Assembly (NCBI RefSeq): GCF_014641595.1
Contig: NZ_BMIA01000001.1
Location: 2,418,426-2,482,425 of the forward strand
Reading direction: 5' to 3'
DNA length: 64,000 bases
Source: Dyadobacter endophyticus
Lineage (GTDB): Bacteria > Bacteroidota > Bacteroidia > Cytophagales > Spirosomataceae
A program made the position numbers and the translations under genes. Under the pieces are notes generated by a model. The model saw only the letters and a list, made by a program, of their open reading frames with translations. It was not told the DNA's origin and did no database searches. Shown piece by piece: positions 26,251 to 35,178 of the stretch (positions within the stretch are counted from its first letter, which is position 1; every line of letters starts with the position of its first letter).

Positions 26251-26586
26251 GTGAAAGGGACTAACCTTGGCGAATTTGAAGAACTGGTATTGCTGACGAT
26301 CGCGGCACTCGGGACGGAAGCGTACAGCGTGGCAATTTGTGATGAGCTGGAAAGGTATACCGGCCGCTCGGCGAAGCTTGGCGTAGTACACGCCGTACTG
26401 AACAGGCTTGAAGAAAAAGGGCTGGCCAAAAGCCACCTCGGCGACGCCAGCGCTACCCGCGGAGGGAAACGCAAGCGATTTTATGAAGTATCGCACGCAG
26501 GCAAGGTGGCGCTCACCCGTGCGAAGGAATTGCGCGAGGCAATCTGGCGGAATATCCCCGGCTTTAACCTGGAAGGTTCGATATGA
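26251..26586 (+). CDS. PadR family transcriptional regulator
   Basis: A 111-aa winged-helix protein beginning with GTG at 26251 (family start pattern MKGTNLGEFEELVLLTIAAL). The wing region contains VVHAVLNRLEEKGLAKSHLGD and TRGGKRKRFYEVSHAGK. PadR repressors usually sense small molecules or stress. The stop overlaps the start of the ABC permease gene (ATGA), so the two are translationally coupled. In Bacteroidota this PadR-FtsX pairing recurs, and the regulator probably controls its own operon. The effector is unknown. Confidence 0.92.
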   Translation: MKGTNLGEFEELVLLTIAALGTEAYSVAICDELERYTGRSAKLGVVHAVLNRLEEKGLAKSHLGDASATRGGKRKRFYEVSHAGKVALTRAKELREAIWRNIPGFNLEGSI

Positions 26587-29240
26587 AAAAACCTGACCCG
26601 CAGCCACCGAAATGGGCCACCAGTTTCCTGAGATGGTATTGCCGTCCCCGGCTGCTCGAAGACCTCGAAGGCGATCTTTACGAGTATTTCCTCCGCAATG
26701 TACGCGAGAAGGGGCCGGGACGCGCACGTTTCGTGTATATGCTCGATGTGATCAAGTTCCTGCGGCCTTACACCATCCGCAAAATAGAACTTCTCACCTT
26801 TATAACCCATTTCATGATGATCGGCAGCTATTTCAAAACTTCGAGGCGTAACCTTGTGCGCAACAAACTGTTTTCGTTCATCAATATCGTCGGCCTGGCG
26901 GTGAGCATGTCGGTAGGATTGCTGGTAATTGCCATTGTAAACGACTTGCGTTCTTACGACGATTTTCATGAAAAGAAGGACCGCATTTATCGCGTTATTA
27001 CCCGCCATCAGGACGATGGGCAGCCGCCAATGGATCTTGCCTCCTCGTCGGTAAGAGTTGCTCAAAGACTCGGCGGCGACGTCCCCGGAATAGAGGATTT
27101 CACGATCATACGAAACGGATTTTCGGGAGATGCCAAGGTCGGACAAAACACTTTCCCGCTCGAAGGTACCTATGCCGACCAATCGTTTTTCAAAGTACTT
27201 ACCTTCCCGCTGATAGCTGGAAATCCAGCGACAGCGCTCAAAGAACCCTATTCGCTGGTTTTGACAGAAAAAACAGCGCTAAAACTTTTCGGCAATACGC
27301 ATGTGCTGGGGCAGACGGTACGCTTCGACACGCTCGATTACCAGGTTACCGGCGTGGCAAAGGACGTTCCGCACCTCTCCCACATCCGTTTCGACGCCCT
27401 GATATCGTTCGCCACCGCTTACGCGACATTCGGAAAGAAGGACGAGGGCTTCGACAACTGGGACAATGTGTGGTCCAACTACATATACGTGACGCTCCCC
27501 AAAAGTGGCAACACAGCGGGTATACAACGGGCATTCAACCAGGTTAGCAAGGAAGAAAACAAGGCTTTGTACCGAAAGAAAGTGACCTTATCGCTCCAAC
27601 CGTTAAAGGATATCGCATTAGGCGGCAAACTTTCTAACAATACGGGCCCGCGGATGACACCTCTCATGCTCTGGATATTGGGCGGGCTGGCATTTGTGAT
27701 CATCCTTTCGGCCTGTTTCAATTATACTAATCTCTCTGTCGCACGCTCGCTCAGGCGGTCACGCGAGGTGGGGGTGCGCAAGATCATCGGCGCACGCGGA
27801 AGCCATGTTCTTGGACAGTTTATGGCCGAATCGGTGATGATCGCCTTTCTTGCATTGCTGTTTTCATTCGGGCTTTATCTGTTTTTGCGGAGAGAATTCC
27901 TTGCGCTTGACCCCCACATTCCCGAGATTTTCACGCTCGGTCTTTCGGTCCGTTCAGTGCTCTGCTTTGTCGCCTTGGCCGCATTTACCGGGCTTGCGGC
28001 CGGCTTTCTTCCGGCTGTGTTTTTCTCGAAAATCAATGCCCTTTCTGTCATGAAAGATGCGTCGGGGATTAAGATTTTCAAGCATATCGGGTTACGCCGG
28101 GTGCTTATCGTGGCGCAATATGCACTATCATTGATATTCATCGCCACTACCCTCGTCGGTTACAGCCAATACAAAGGCTTTCTGAATTTCGACCTGGGTT
28201 TTAACACTGAAAATATCCTGAATATTAAACTGCGCGGCAAAGATGCTGCGGCCCTGAAAAAGGAATTGGCGGAAATACCCGGGGTGAAACAGGTCTCGCA
28301 GTCGAGCATGGTCACCAGCCTGGGCAGCATTTACGGTTTCACAATGAAATACCAGCCCGGCGCGGCGTCGCCGGGAAATGCTCCGATGGCGGGCGATTCT
28401 GCATTGGTTTGGATGAATATGGTAGATGAAAACTATCTGCCTATCCATCAACATCAATTATTGGCGGGAAAGAACTTTACATTGCGCCCGGAAAAAGGAA
28501 AAGAAAGCGAAATTATTGTAAACCAGCAGGTTTTGAAACGGCTCAACATTGCCGGCCGGGATCCCCAGAAAGCATTGGGCCAGGTTGTGGAGGTCGACGG
28601 GCAGAAGCTTGCCATCGTAGGCGTATTGAAGGATTTCCACTACGGAACAATGGAAAATAAGATCGAGCCGGTGATGTTCCGCTATTCGAAAAGCGAGACG
28701 TGGGGTTACCTGAACCTCCAAATCGCATCCAAAGACGTTGAAAGTACTATGGTAAAAATTGAATCGGCCTGGAAACGGTTCGATCCGGTGCATCCGTTAA
28801 AAGCCAATTTCTATGATCAGCAAATTGAAGAAGCGTACAGCGAGTTTTCCATGATGGTAAAAACCATCGGCTTCCTTGCATTTCTGGCGATCTGCATTGC
28901 TTCGCTGGGTCTTTTTGGAATGGTCGTGTTCACCACCGAAACCAAACTGAAAGAAATCAGCATTCGCAAAGTACTGGGTGCCAGCGAGCCAGGGCTCATT
29001 TACCTCCTTTGCCGCGGATTTATAACGCTCCTCGCGATAGCGGCCCTGATCGCCCTGCCGGCCACCTATCTGCTGTTTGACAAAGTAATCCTCGCCCGCT
29101 TTGCCTACCACCAGCCCATTGGCGTCGCCGAACTGCTGGGTGGAACATTGGCTGTAATGCTACTGGCACTGGTAATGATCGGATCGCAAACCGCCAAAGC
29201 TGCCAGGAGCAATCCGGCGAGGGTTCTGAAAAGCGATTAA
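26583..29240 (+). CDS. FtsX/MacB-type ABC transporter permease with N-terminal prefix domain
   Basis: An 885-aa permease. Residues 1-75 form the 'permease prefix' segment that goes with PadR partners (PPKWATSFLRWYCRPRLLEDLEGDLYEYF). Then come two FtsX halves, each with a large periplasmic MacB-like loop: the first ends with a helix set around residue 355-480 (IILSACFNYTNLSVARSLRRSREVGVRKIIGA), the second with EISIRKVLGASEPGLIYLLC. The C-terminus AARSNPARVLKSD is characteristic. The ATPase is not encoded nearby. Such proteins are mechanotransmission-type exporters rather than channels. A terminator follows 6 bp after the stop. Confidence 0.92.
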   Translation: MKKPDPQPPKWATSFLRWYCRPRLLEDLEGDLYEYFLRNVREKGPGRARFVYMLDVIKFLRPYTIRKIELLTFITHFMMIGSYFKTSRRNLVRNKLFSFINIVGLAVSMSVGLLVIAIVNDLRSYDDFHEKKDRIYRVITRHQDDGQPPMDLASSSVRVAQRLGGDVPGIEDFTIIRNGFSGDAKVGQNTFPLEGTYADQSFFKVLTFPLIAGNPATALKEPYSLVLTEKTALKLFGNTHVLGQTVRFDTLDYQVTGVAKDVPHLSHIRFDALISFATAYATFGKKDEGFDNWDNVWSNYIYVTLPKSGNTAGIQRAFNQVSKEENKALYRKKVTLSLQPLKDIALGGKLSNNTGPRMTPLMLWILGGLAFVIILSACFNYTNLSVARSLRRSREVGVRKIIGARGSHVLGQFMAESVMIAFLALLFSFGLYLFLRREFLALDPHIPEIFTLGLSVRSVLCFVALAAFTGLAAGFLPAVFFSKINALSVMKDASGIKIFKHIGLRRVLIVAQYALSLIFIATTLVGYSQYKGFLNFDLGFNTENILNIKLRGKDAAALKKELAEIPGVKQVSQSSMVTSLGSIYGFTMKYQPGAASPGNAPMAGDSALVWMNMVDENYLPIHQHQLLAGKNFTLRPEKGKESEIIVNQQVLKRLNIAGRDPQKALGQVVEVDGQKLAIVGVLKDFHYGTMENKIEPVMFRYSKSETWGYLNLQIASKDVESTMVKIESAWKRFDPVHPLKANFYDQQIEEAYSEFSMMVKTIGFLAFLAICIASLGLFGMVVFTTETKLKEISIRKVLGASEPGLIYLLCRGFITLLAIAALIALPATYLLFDKVILARFAYHQPIGVAELLGGTLAVMLLALVMIGSQTAKAARSNPARVLKSD

Positions 29241-29246
29241 ATAAAC

Positions 29247-29274
29247 GCCGTCAGTCCAGCCTGGCGGCATTTTT
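29247..29274 (+). terminator. Terminator of the PadR-FtsX operon
   Basis: GCCGTCAG (29247-29254) pairs with CTGGCGGC (29261-29268) with one G-U pair, followed by ATTTTT. It starts 6 bp after the permease stop. Confidence 0.8.
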
Positions 29275-29336
29275 ATTAATCATTTACTTTGAAAAACAAA
29301 GTACTTTTCAAATATTTGAGAAAATTTCCAAACGAT

Positions 29337-30044
29337 ATGCATTTATTAAGCCGCCTGGCAGCTTTTTACCTGGAAGCAAAAGGGAACAAATGGTTCCGCT
29401 ACTTCGCTACCTTCTGCCGCATCGGGCTGGCATTGGGTTTTATTCCTTCCGGCATTGTGAAGATAATGGGCGACAGGTTTACGGCACTGCCGTCGAACCA
29501 TCCGCTTGGTCATTATTTCGATGCTCTGCATTTGACCGGCTACTATTATACATTTATCGGCGCCGGGCAGCTGATCACCGCAGTACTATTGCTAATCCCG
29601 CGAACCGCGTTGCTGGGCGCTCTCATGGCCTTTCCTATTATCCTGAATATCTGCGTGCTGGTGTACGCGCTCCGTTTCGAAGGAACGCGCATCACCACGC
29701 TTATGCTACTGGCGAACATCTATCTGCTCTGCTGGTACTTCGACAGGATCAAGTACATACTGCCCTTTCGGCAAGCCGACCTTGGCATGCAGGAATACAC
29801 GCCGGGCAGCAACAAATTCCCCTTCAAATTCTTCGGCTTGGTCATCGCAATCATCGCGGCGGTCATTATAGGAAACCATTTTCTGTACAACATCCGCCCA
29901 GGCAACTCCGCGGAGGAATGCTCGAATGGCTGCGCCGGCAATAGCAACCCGGAAGCCTGTACGCGTTTTTGCGACTGCATTTACGTACAGGGAAAGCCGC
30001 TGGATGTTTGTGTGGCAGAGTACGAAAAGGCTTCCGGGAGGTAG
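29337..30044 (+). CDS. DoxX-like membrane protein with Cys-rich C-terminal tail
   Basis: A 235-aa protein. I use the ATG at 29337; the open frame extends to a TTG at 29289, but that region overlaps a promoter-like TACTTTG. Four hydrophobic helices at about residues 25-155 resemble DoxX/MauE-type membrane proteins (IGLALGFIPSGIVKIMGDRF). A fifth helix (FFGLVIAIIAAVIIGNHFLY) is followed by a tail with seven Cys, including EECSNGCAGN and ACTRFCDCIYVQGKPLDVC. The tail probably lies outside the cytoplasm and could be disulphide-bonded or metal-binding. No functional partner is adjacent. The exact role is unknown. Confidence 0.7.
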   Translation: MHLLSRLAAFYLEAKGNKWFRYFATFCRIGLALGFIPSGIVKIMGDRFTALPSNHPLGHYFDALHLTGYYYTFIGAGQLITAVLLLIPRTALLGALMAFPIILNICVLVYALRFEGTRITTLMLLANIYLLCWYFDRIKYILPFRQADLGMQEYTPGSNKFPFKFFGLVIAIIAAVIIGNHFLYNIRPGNSAEECSNGCAGNSNPEACTRFCDCIYVQGKPLDVCVAEYEKASGR

Positions 30045-30104
30045 ATTGGTAGGGCAATCAATTTAAATAGTATTATAAATTTATTTTTATATAAAATTAA
30101 ATTA

Positions 30105-30112
30105 TATATTTG
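30105..30112 (+). promoter_or_regulatory. -7 promoter element of the exbD-like gene
   Basis: TATATTTG matches TANNTTTG, 45 bp before the ATG at 30158, in a strongly AT-rich stretch. No TTTG at the expected -33 position. Confidence 0.5.
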
Positions 30113-30157
30113 ATCAGTAAGGTTAACGTCTCCTTCATAACTTACCAAACCTGACAA

Positions 30158-30727
30158 ATGGCAGCAATAGAAGTATCCGGCAACCGCCACGACACTGGCC
30201 TCGGCAGAGTGAGAAACAGGGTTTCCCCACGCGTAGACATGACGCCCATGGTGGATCTAGGCTTTTTATTGATCACATTCTTCATGCTTGCAACCACTAT
30301 GAGCAAGCCTACTTCGATGTCCGTATTTTTTCCTGATAAAACAACGGACGATGGCACCCATCCGCTCCCTGCATCGGGTGTTTTGACGATTTTCCTGGGC
30401 AACCACGACCAGATCTACTACCTCGATGGCGTCGCTCCGGATGACAATAAGGCTTCGACTTCACTGAAAACCACCCGTCCGGGATTCGAACTGCGTAACG
30501 TCATCTTCGCCGCGCAGAAACGGGTCAATGCCCTGCCACGCAAAAACAATGACGACGAGCGCTCCCTTGTTGTTGTCATCAAACCTACCGTGGTATCTAG
30601 CTATAAAAACATGGTCGACGTGATGGACGAAATGGCGATTACCAAGTCCAGCCGCTATGCATTGGTGGATTATCTGACGGACGCGGAGACGAAACTACTC
30701 GGTGACCGGATTTTGGAAAAGAAATAA
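30158..30727 (+). CDS. ExbD/TolR family biopolymer transport protein
   Basis: A 189-aa ExbD-type protein. After a short basic cytoplasmic N-terminus comes the single membrane helix with its essential acidic residue in VDMTPMVDLGFLLITFFML. The periplasmic domain follows, including VVVIKPTVVSSYKNMVDVMDEM. With ExbB it uses the proton gradient to energise TonB. Here no exbB or tonB gene is adjacent, so it is a stand-alone copy, presumably using ExbB from elsewhere to serve SusC-type receptors. The longer linker (about residues 55-110) is usual in Bacteroidota homologues. Confidence 0.9.
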   Translation: MAAIEVSGNRHDTGLGRVRNRVSPRVDMTPMVDLGFLLITFFMLATTMSKPTSMSVFFPDKTTDDGTHPLPASGVLTIFLGNHDQIYYLDGVAPDDNKASTSLKTTRPGFELRNVIFAAQKRVNALPRKNNDDERSLVVVIKPTVVSSYKNMVDVMDEMAITKSSRYALVDYLTDAETKLLGDRILEKK

Positions 30728-30899
30728 TGCGTTCGTCAAAATAGCAACCTGTGATATTTCGGGCCGGACGCGTGAAACCGCAACGCCTCCGGCACCGATT
30801 CCGCGGCCGCGAACCGGCACGTCGAGAGCCTTTCAATAGGTAATTCCGCTTCGCCTTCTTCGATTTGCTATTTTTAACTTCACAAGGAAACCATAGGTT

Positions 30900-32063
30900 A
30901 TGCATATACCTTCCCCGGATGAAGTGCGGGCTATCGCGGCGATCGCCGAACCGACAATCCGCAATTTGCGTATTACGCAATGCTATTGCGAACTTTCGAC
31001 CGCATTTATCGGTCGCACGGGCCCGGTTGCCAACTGGTGCACGTTTGCTACCTGGGCTTCCAAGCAGGCAGGCCAGAGTATCAGGCGCGAAGACCTGCTG
31101 CGGAGTATGGAGGCCCGGTTGAACCTCGCTCAATTGGAAGAGCTGAAGTTGGTATGGCGCGTCGCCGGAGAACTGGGAATCAATGGTGGTCTGGAACAAA
31201 GGCTGCACGGTATTATTCGCAACGCCTGGCTGGCAAGCATCACCGATAGGATCAGTGACGCTGTTGCTCGTGGCAACCGAAAGGTTTTCGAAGAAATCGG
31301 TTGGGAATTTGCGCGTTTCTTTTCGCTGTGTGTTCCTGATGAAGCTTTCGATCAGCAGCGGCTGGATACCTTTTGTGCGGAATTCAGGCCGGGAAACCCG
31401 CCGGATGGACAGCAATATCTTAAACAGGCTTTCACCAATTACTACCAGGCTTTTTTTGAGCAAGACCCGCAGTTGCGGACCGAATTGCAGCTGCTTGCCA
31501 ATCTCGAAATCGGGTTTCATGAACAGACCCGTCTGCAACCGGAAATAGCGGCGTCGCTGAATGCTGCATTAGCGGTAGATATCGAAATGGTCCGCAAACA
31601 GATAATCGACAGCTTTTTTCCTCCCGACAGCTGGCTGGCCCGGATCCGGCTCGCTTACCTGAAAATCACCGGCAAAACATCGCGGCTGGACGCAGCCATC
31701 GACCAATTGATGAACCGGTTACAGGGCATTGTGAGGGGACTACTTACTACACACCTCATGACATTGACTATCCCTCCCGACCTCCGTCTTTCGCTGGGCA
31801 AAGATCTCAACAAACCTTATCCCGCACCCCTGCTGCAACTCTCGTGCGCAGGCTTGCTGGCGATGCTTTCTGAAATAGACCCCACTCCCGACAGCGTTGC
31901 CCAAAGTGGCGCCATCGATTGGGCAGACCTGCGCGAACGCATCCATTTCATCGCGGAGTTATTTCGGTGTTACCACTTCGATACGGCGCTGTACTCCGAC
32001 GCATTTACACCACAACAGGTCGCAACAATGAAGGACGGGAAACTGCCCGCAGGAAGGCTTTAA
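30900..32063 (+). CDS. Conserved protein of unknown function
   Basis: A 387-aa protein I do not recognise by name. It is predicted to be almost entirely helical, with no signal peptide or membrane segment. The most family-like segments are [20 protein letters not shown], then [18 protein letters not shown] near residues 41-58, and [20 protein letters not shown] near 186-205. His and Glu in the last segment could bind a metal, but this is speculation. A C-terminal half contains [18 protein letters not shown] and [13 protein letters not shown]. It stands alone, 172 bp after the ExbD-like gene. The coding call itself is strong: long frame and organism-like codon use. Confidence 0.8.
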   Translation: MHIPSPDEVRAIAAIAEPTIRNLRITQCYCELSTAFIGRTGPVANWCTFATWASKQAGQSIRREDLLRSMEARLNLAQLEELKLVWRVAGELGINGGLEQRLHGIIRNAWLASITDRISDAVARGNRKVFEEIGWEFARFFSLCVPDEAFDQQRLDTFCAEFRPGNPPDGQQYLKQAFTNYYQAFFEQDPQLRTELQLLANLEIGFHEQTRLQPEIAASLNAALAVDIEMVRKQIIDSFFPPDSWLARIRLAYLKITGKTSRLDAAIDQLMNRLQGIVRGLLTTHLMTLTIPPDLRLSLGKDLNKPYPAPLLQLSCAGLLAMLSEIDPTPDSVAQSGAIDWADLRERIHFIAELFRCYHFDTALYSDAFTPQQVATMKDGKLPAGRL

Positions 32064-32414
32064 GAAAACCTCAATTGAATGTCCAATAAATAGAATTACG
32101 TCTATTCAAATAATACATCAGGCACATTTTGTAGAAGGTATTGAACAAAAATACAATTTCACATTTCAGCGTGGGCAAAGCGAATTATCATACTAATTAC
32201 AATTCGTTTTGTTCAAAAATATCCATCAAACTGATCATAGGCCGTTGGTGTAAATTATCCAGAGTAAGTTGTTACATATCAATAAAAAACACATTCTTGC
32301 GAACCAGCAATCACATCAAATAATTAAAGTCTTGGGCTTATTATCTTTTATTAAAGGCGTTGACGAGAAAATTTTCACCTAAACTAATTACCATAACAAA
32401 TCTTCTGATATCAA
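32064..32414. other. AT-rich intergenic region
   Basis: Clearly more AT-rich than the neighbouring genes. A 60-codon frame (32141-32323) rich in Asn/Ile/Ser has no features of a gene. Nothing else was recognised. Confidence 0.4.
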
Positions 32415-32656
32415 TTCTGATTGATACGCTGGCAGGCTAGCTCGCGGACAAGGTATTCAGCGCTTCTCGTTGTCATTGTGGCTACAAATACTTCTGGGGA
32501 TTATAGGTGGCTTTGTTGGAGGTTGGGTGTTAGGAAACGAGCCGGAAACTGTGCTCGGCCTTCCATCAATCGCCTCGCGCATCCTTACATCTTTATATAG
32601 GCGCAATTATTGTACTTGGAATAACTGCCTTAATTAAAGGAAAGAAGGCCGCTTAA
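32415..32656 (+). pseudogene. Frameshifted small membrane protein (GlsB/YeaQ/YmgE-like)
   Basis: Two frames together encode a Gly-rich small membrane protein. Frame one gives SLSLWLQILLGIIGGFVGGW then VLGN and GLPSI (to about 32575). After a shift near 32576-32590 the second frame gives HLYIGAIIVLGITALIKGKK then AA and a stop at 32654-32656. The LLGIIGGFVGGWVLG glycine pattern is that of GlsB/transglycosylase-associated stress proteins. A further disruption is visible near 32430, where the preceding residues ILIDTLAG run into a TAG. At least two lesions indicate a dead gene unless they are assembly errors. Confidence 0.55.
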
Positions 32657-32785
32657 ATAGGAGTTAACTATTTATTTAAACTTCGTCTTCACTAATTTCT
32701 CCCGCAAATTTTATCTGCCAAAATTTTAAAAAAAAGTACGTCACGAATATCTTCGCCCAATTGTTAATCAGTTCTTTTTTCGGGT

Positions 32786-33712
32786 ATGCGTACAAGGAAT
32801 GTAATTCCGGGTGTAGTTTTTTCTGTTATTCTCTCATTATCAACAACATTTGCACAAAACAAAGTCGACCTCTCCAATCCCATCAATGCCACCCGCCTGA
32901 AAACGGACAAGGATACAACGTGGCGTAAGATCGAGTTCGGGGCTAATCTCAACCAAGGGGCATTTAGCTCCAATTGGACAGGCGGGGGAGTAAGTTCCGT
33001 TGCGCTCGGTGTATTTTTTAATGCATTGAACGAAACGAAGAAAGGAAAGGATTCGTGGCGTAACGATTTTCAATCGCAGTACGGCATTGTCCGCAACAAG
33101 GGACAGGAGAGCCGCAAGAATGCCGACCGTATTTTCTTCGACACCAAATACAACCGCGAGTTGTCGGCGAAATGGAGCTTCTTCGCCAATGTCAACTTCC
33201 TCTCGCAGTTCGCGGCAGGTTATGAATATAGTGCAAGTACGGATTCCGTCGCTTTCAGGAAAAAGGTTTCGGGACTGCTTTCTCCGGCCTATCTCACCGA
33301 GGCGATCGGTATTGAATACCGCCCTGCTCCCTATTTCTTCGTCGACCTCGCGCCGGGCGCATTACGGCAGACAATCGTGATTGACAGGGATTTGTATATC
33401 AATACGCCTGACCAGAAAAACTACGGCGTGCCCATTGGAAAGCGCGTACGGACGGAAGCCGCGCTCATTCAGCTCGTGGCCAACTTCGAGAAGGACGTGG
33501 CCAAGGGTATGAACCTGAAATTCAGGTACCTGCTATTTTCCACTTTCCGGGATCCGTTGGAAATCGATAACCGCCTGGACGCTCAGCTGACGGCGAAGAT
33601 CAACAAGTATGTCAACGTAAACCTTGGTGCGATCTTGGTTTACGATAAGGACCAGAGCAGTAAAATCCAGTTCGCCCAGGCGCTTAGTATCGGTTTTCTG
33701 TTTGCATTCTGA
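32786..33712 (+). CDS. DUF3078 outer-membrane protein
   Basis: A 308-aa protein with a signal peptide (about residues 1-23, ending TTFAQ). The DUF3078 pattern starts at TTWRKIEFGANLNQGAFSSNWTGGGVSSVALGVFFN and includes KKGKDSWRNDFQSQYGIVRNKGQESRKNADR. Alternating hydrophobic strands and a terminal Phe (SIGFLFAF) indicate an outer-membrane beta barrel. The biological role of DUF3078 is not known; it is widespread in Bacteroidota. It converges with the DsbA-family gene, whose stop directly abuts its own. Confidence 0.9.
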   Translation: MRTRNVIPGVVFSVILSLSTTFAQNKVDLSNPINATRLKTDKDTTWRKIEFGANLNQGAFSSNWTGGGVSSVALGVFFNALNETKKGKDSWRNDFQSQYGIVRNKGQESRKNADRIFFDTKYNRELSAKWSFFANVNFLSQFAAGYEYSASTDSVAFRKKVSGLLSPAYLTEAIGIEYRPAPYFFVDLAPGALRQTIVIDRDLYINTPDQKNYGVPIGKRVRTEAALIQLVANFEKDVAKGMNLKFRYLLFSTFRDPLEIDNRLDAQLTAKINKYVNVNLGAILVYDKDQSSKIQFAQALSIGFLFAF

Positions 33713-34624
33713 TCAGGAAGTTGCGAATTTCCAGAGAGTGCCGTTCGGCGTGACCCAGGCTTGGAGAAGGCCTTGCCGATGTAATATGCGGAGCTGGTTT
33801 TCGCTGTTTTCAAAGCTTTGTCCCGTCAGTCCGGCAAATTCTTTGGTAGTGAGCGTGGGATATTTGCCAAACAGGTCCTGCCAGTTTTTGCTGTACCAGC
33901 TTTTCGGGGCACCAGGATGCATTTTGGCTATCGCGGCTTCAAACACTTCGTAGGGTTTAAAACCGTATACTTTCTCATACTCGTCTCCCCGGTTGAAAAT
34001 CAGGAGTGTAGGAAAGCCGCGGACGCCCCATTGGGCTGCCAGCTGCAAATCCGCGTCGAATAAGGCCACGGCATCGGTTTGGCAGTTTCGTTCGAAAATG
34101 CCGACATCAAGGCCCGCGTCCCTGGCAGCATCCGCAAGGTGCTCCCATCTGGTAATGTTTTTCTTTTCTAAAAACACCATTTCCCTGATCCTGCGCAGAA
34201 AGGCGATCGCTTTGTGCTCATCCTGCATTTGCGCCGCCTTGAATGCTACCGAAGGCGGATAAGACGAATGCAGGGGATCTTCCAACCATACATCACCAAC
34301 AATGGGCATTTGATAGTGCCGGCTCACTTCGTCCCAATGGGACGCCACGTCCGCCGGCTTACTGATCCCGCCGCTGTTGTAGGACCAGTCGGGCAAGAGG
34401 CCTCCCATCCGGTATTCGAGGTCGACCAGCTGGCCGTATTCCAATTTCAATTTTCGTAACTGCGGCTCGATCCCCCAGCAGGTAGAGCAGATCGGGTCGG
34501 TGAAATAGAGCACTTTTAAGGGCTTGTTTCCCGGTTGAACAGGACCGTGCGCACTTTCATCAGGGGCAGACGGCATTTCGCAAACGCCGCTTTCGGTATC
34601 GCAGAGCAATGGGTTGTTTTTCAT
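33713..34624 (-). CDS. DsbA family (FrnE/SpxH-like) thioredoxin-fold protein
   Basis: A 303-aa protein; the ATG at 34624 (MKNNPLLCDTESGVCEMP) is preferred to 34645. The thioredoxin-like active site is CSTC in FTDPICSTCWGIEPQL, and the cis-Pro loop is GVRGFPTLLIF. The helical insert between them is of the DsbA/FrnE type. A C-terminal ~60 residues (YPTLTTKEFAGLTGQSFENSENQL...LWKFA) look like a small winged-helix or helical add-on found in Bacteroidota members. No signal peptide is present, so it probably works in the cytoplasm, as SpxH/FrnE-type proteins do in disulphide stress. It is divergent from an HxlR regulator with two N-terminal Cys. Confidence 0.88.
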   Translation of the reverse strand: MKNNPLLCDTESGVCEMPSAPDESAHGPVQPGNKPLKVLYFTDPICSTCWGIEPQLRKLKLEYGQLVDLEYRMGGLLPDWSYNSGGISKPADVASHWDEVSRHYQMPIVGDVWLEDPLHSSYPPSVAFKAAQMQDEHKAIAFLRRIREMVFLEKKNITRWEHLADAARDAGLDVGIFERNCQTDAVALFDADLQLAAQWGVRGFPTLLIFNRGDEYEKVYGFKPYEVFEAAIAKMHPGAPKSWYSKNWQDLFGKYPTLTTKEFAGLTGQSFENSENQLRILHRQGLLQAWVTPNGTLWKFATS

Positions 34625-34643
34625 ACACGAAAATAATGGCGGC

Positions 34644-34687
34644 ATAGTTTACTATTGCTATCCATTTCCCTTTGGTAACCAGTTACC
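34644..34687. promoter_or_regulatory. Two inverted repeats between the dsbA-like and hxlR genes
   Basis: ATAGT-TT-ACTAT at 34644-34655 and GGTAAC-CA-GTTACC at 34674-34687 are both perfect inverted repeats in the 121-bp divergent control region. HxlR-family dimers bind such short palindromes. The second sits just upstream of the -33 element of the hxlR promoter; the first is 20 bp upstream of the dsbA-like start. Operator function is inferred. Confidence 0.5.
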
Positions 34688-34689
34688 TC

Positions 34690-34720
34690 TTGGAAACTAT
34701 TAAACCGGCTCCTAACTTTA
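34690..34720 (+). promoter_or_regulatory. Promoter of the hxlR gene
   Basis: TTG (34690-34692), a 20-bp spacer and TAACTTTA (34713-34720) approximate the Bacteroidota promoter with one mismatch in the -7 element. It ends 25 bp before the ATG at 34746. Confidence 0.5.
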
Positions 34721-34745
34721 CAGGCAACCCTATCGCGAAGAAAAG

Positions 34746-35102
34746 ATGAAAAAACAGGCATCGTGCAATACCTCCCAGCAGTGCAGAAAAAGGATCCTCG
34801 CTATTAAGGATACCATGGAGATTCTTTCCGGAAAATGGAAGTTTCACATCCTGGGAACACTGCTTCTCAACGACAAAATGCGTTTTATGGACCTTATGAG
34901 AGAGGTGGACGGAATTGCCGCCAAGATGCTTTCCAAAGAACTGAACGATATGGAAATGAACCGGCTGATCACCCGCCGCGTACTCGACACGAAGCCGGTA
35001 ACCGTAGAATACGAGCTCACCGAATACGGCAGATCTGTTGAACCGATTATCAACGAAATAGCTAGCTGGGGCATGGTGTATCGCAACGGCGTAGTGGCGT
35101 GA
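34746..35102 (+). CDS. HxlR family transcriptional regulator
   Basis: A 118-aa winged-helix regulator with the family core KDTMEILSGKWKFHILGTLLLNDKMRFMDLMREVDGIAAKMLSKELNDMEMNRLI and the wing TVEYELTEYGRSVEPII. The N-terminus contains Cys7 and Cys13, the only cysteines in the protein. Several HxlR proteins (YodB, HypR) respond to electrophiles or disulphide stress through an N-terminal Cys. The gene is divergent from a DsbA-family gene across two inverted repeats, so it probably regulates that gene and itself. Redox sensing is inferred from Cys position and context. Confidence 0.92.
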   Translation: MKKQASCNTSQQCRKRILAIKDTMEILSGKWKFHILGTLLLNDKMRFMDLMREVDGIAAKMLSKELNDMEMNRLITRRVLDTKPVTVEYELTEYGRSVEPIINEIASWGMVYRNGVVA

Positions 35103-35178
35103 GGCATGTTTAACCAGAAAGAATTTTCAGCATTTTTGAAAACCGGTATTTACATTAGCCGACCCATACGCTTCCGTC

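Noticed and set aside
30639..31538. A 299-codon minus-strand frame opposite the ExbD-like gene and the unknown 387-aa gene
   Set aside because: It spans two genes of the other strand and their gap, and its translation shows no domain. The plus-strand genes have better starts and composition.
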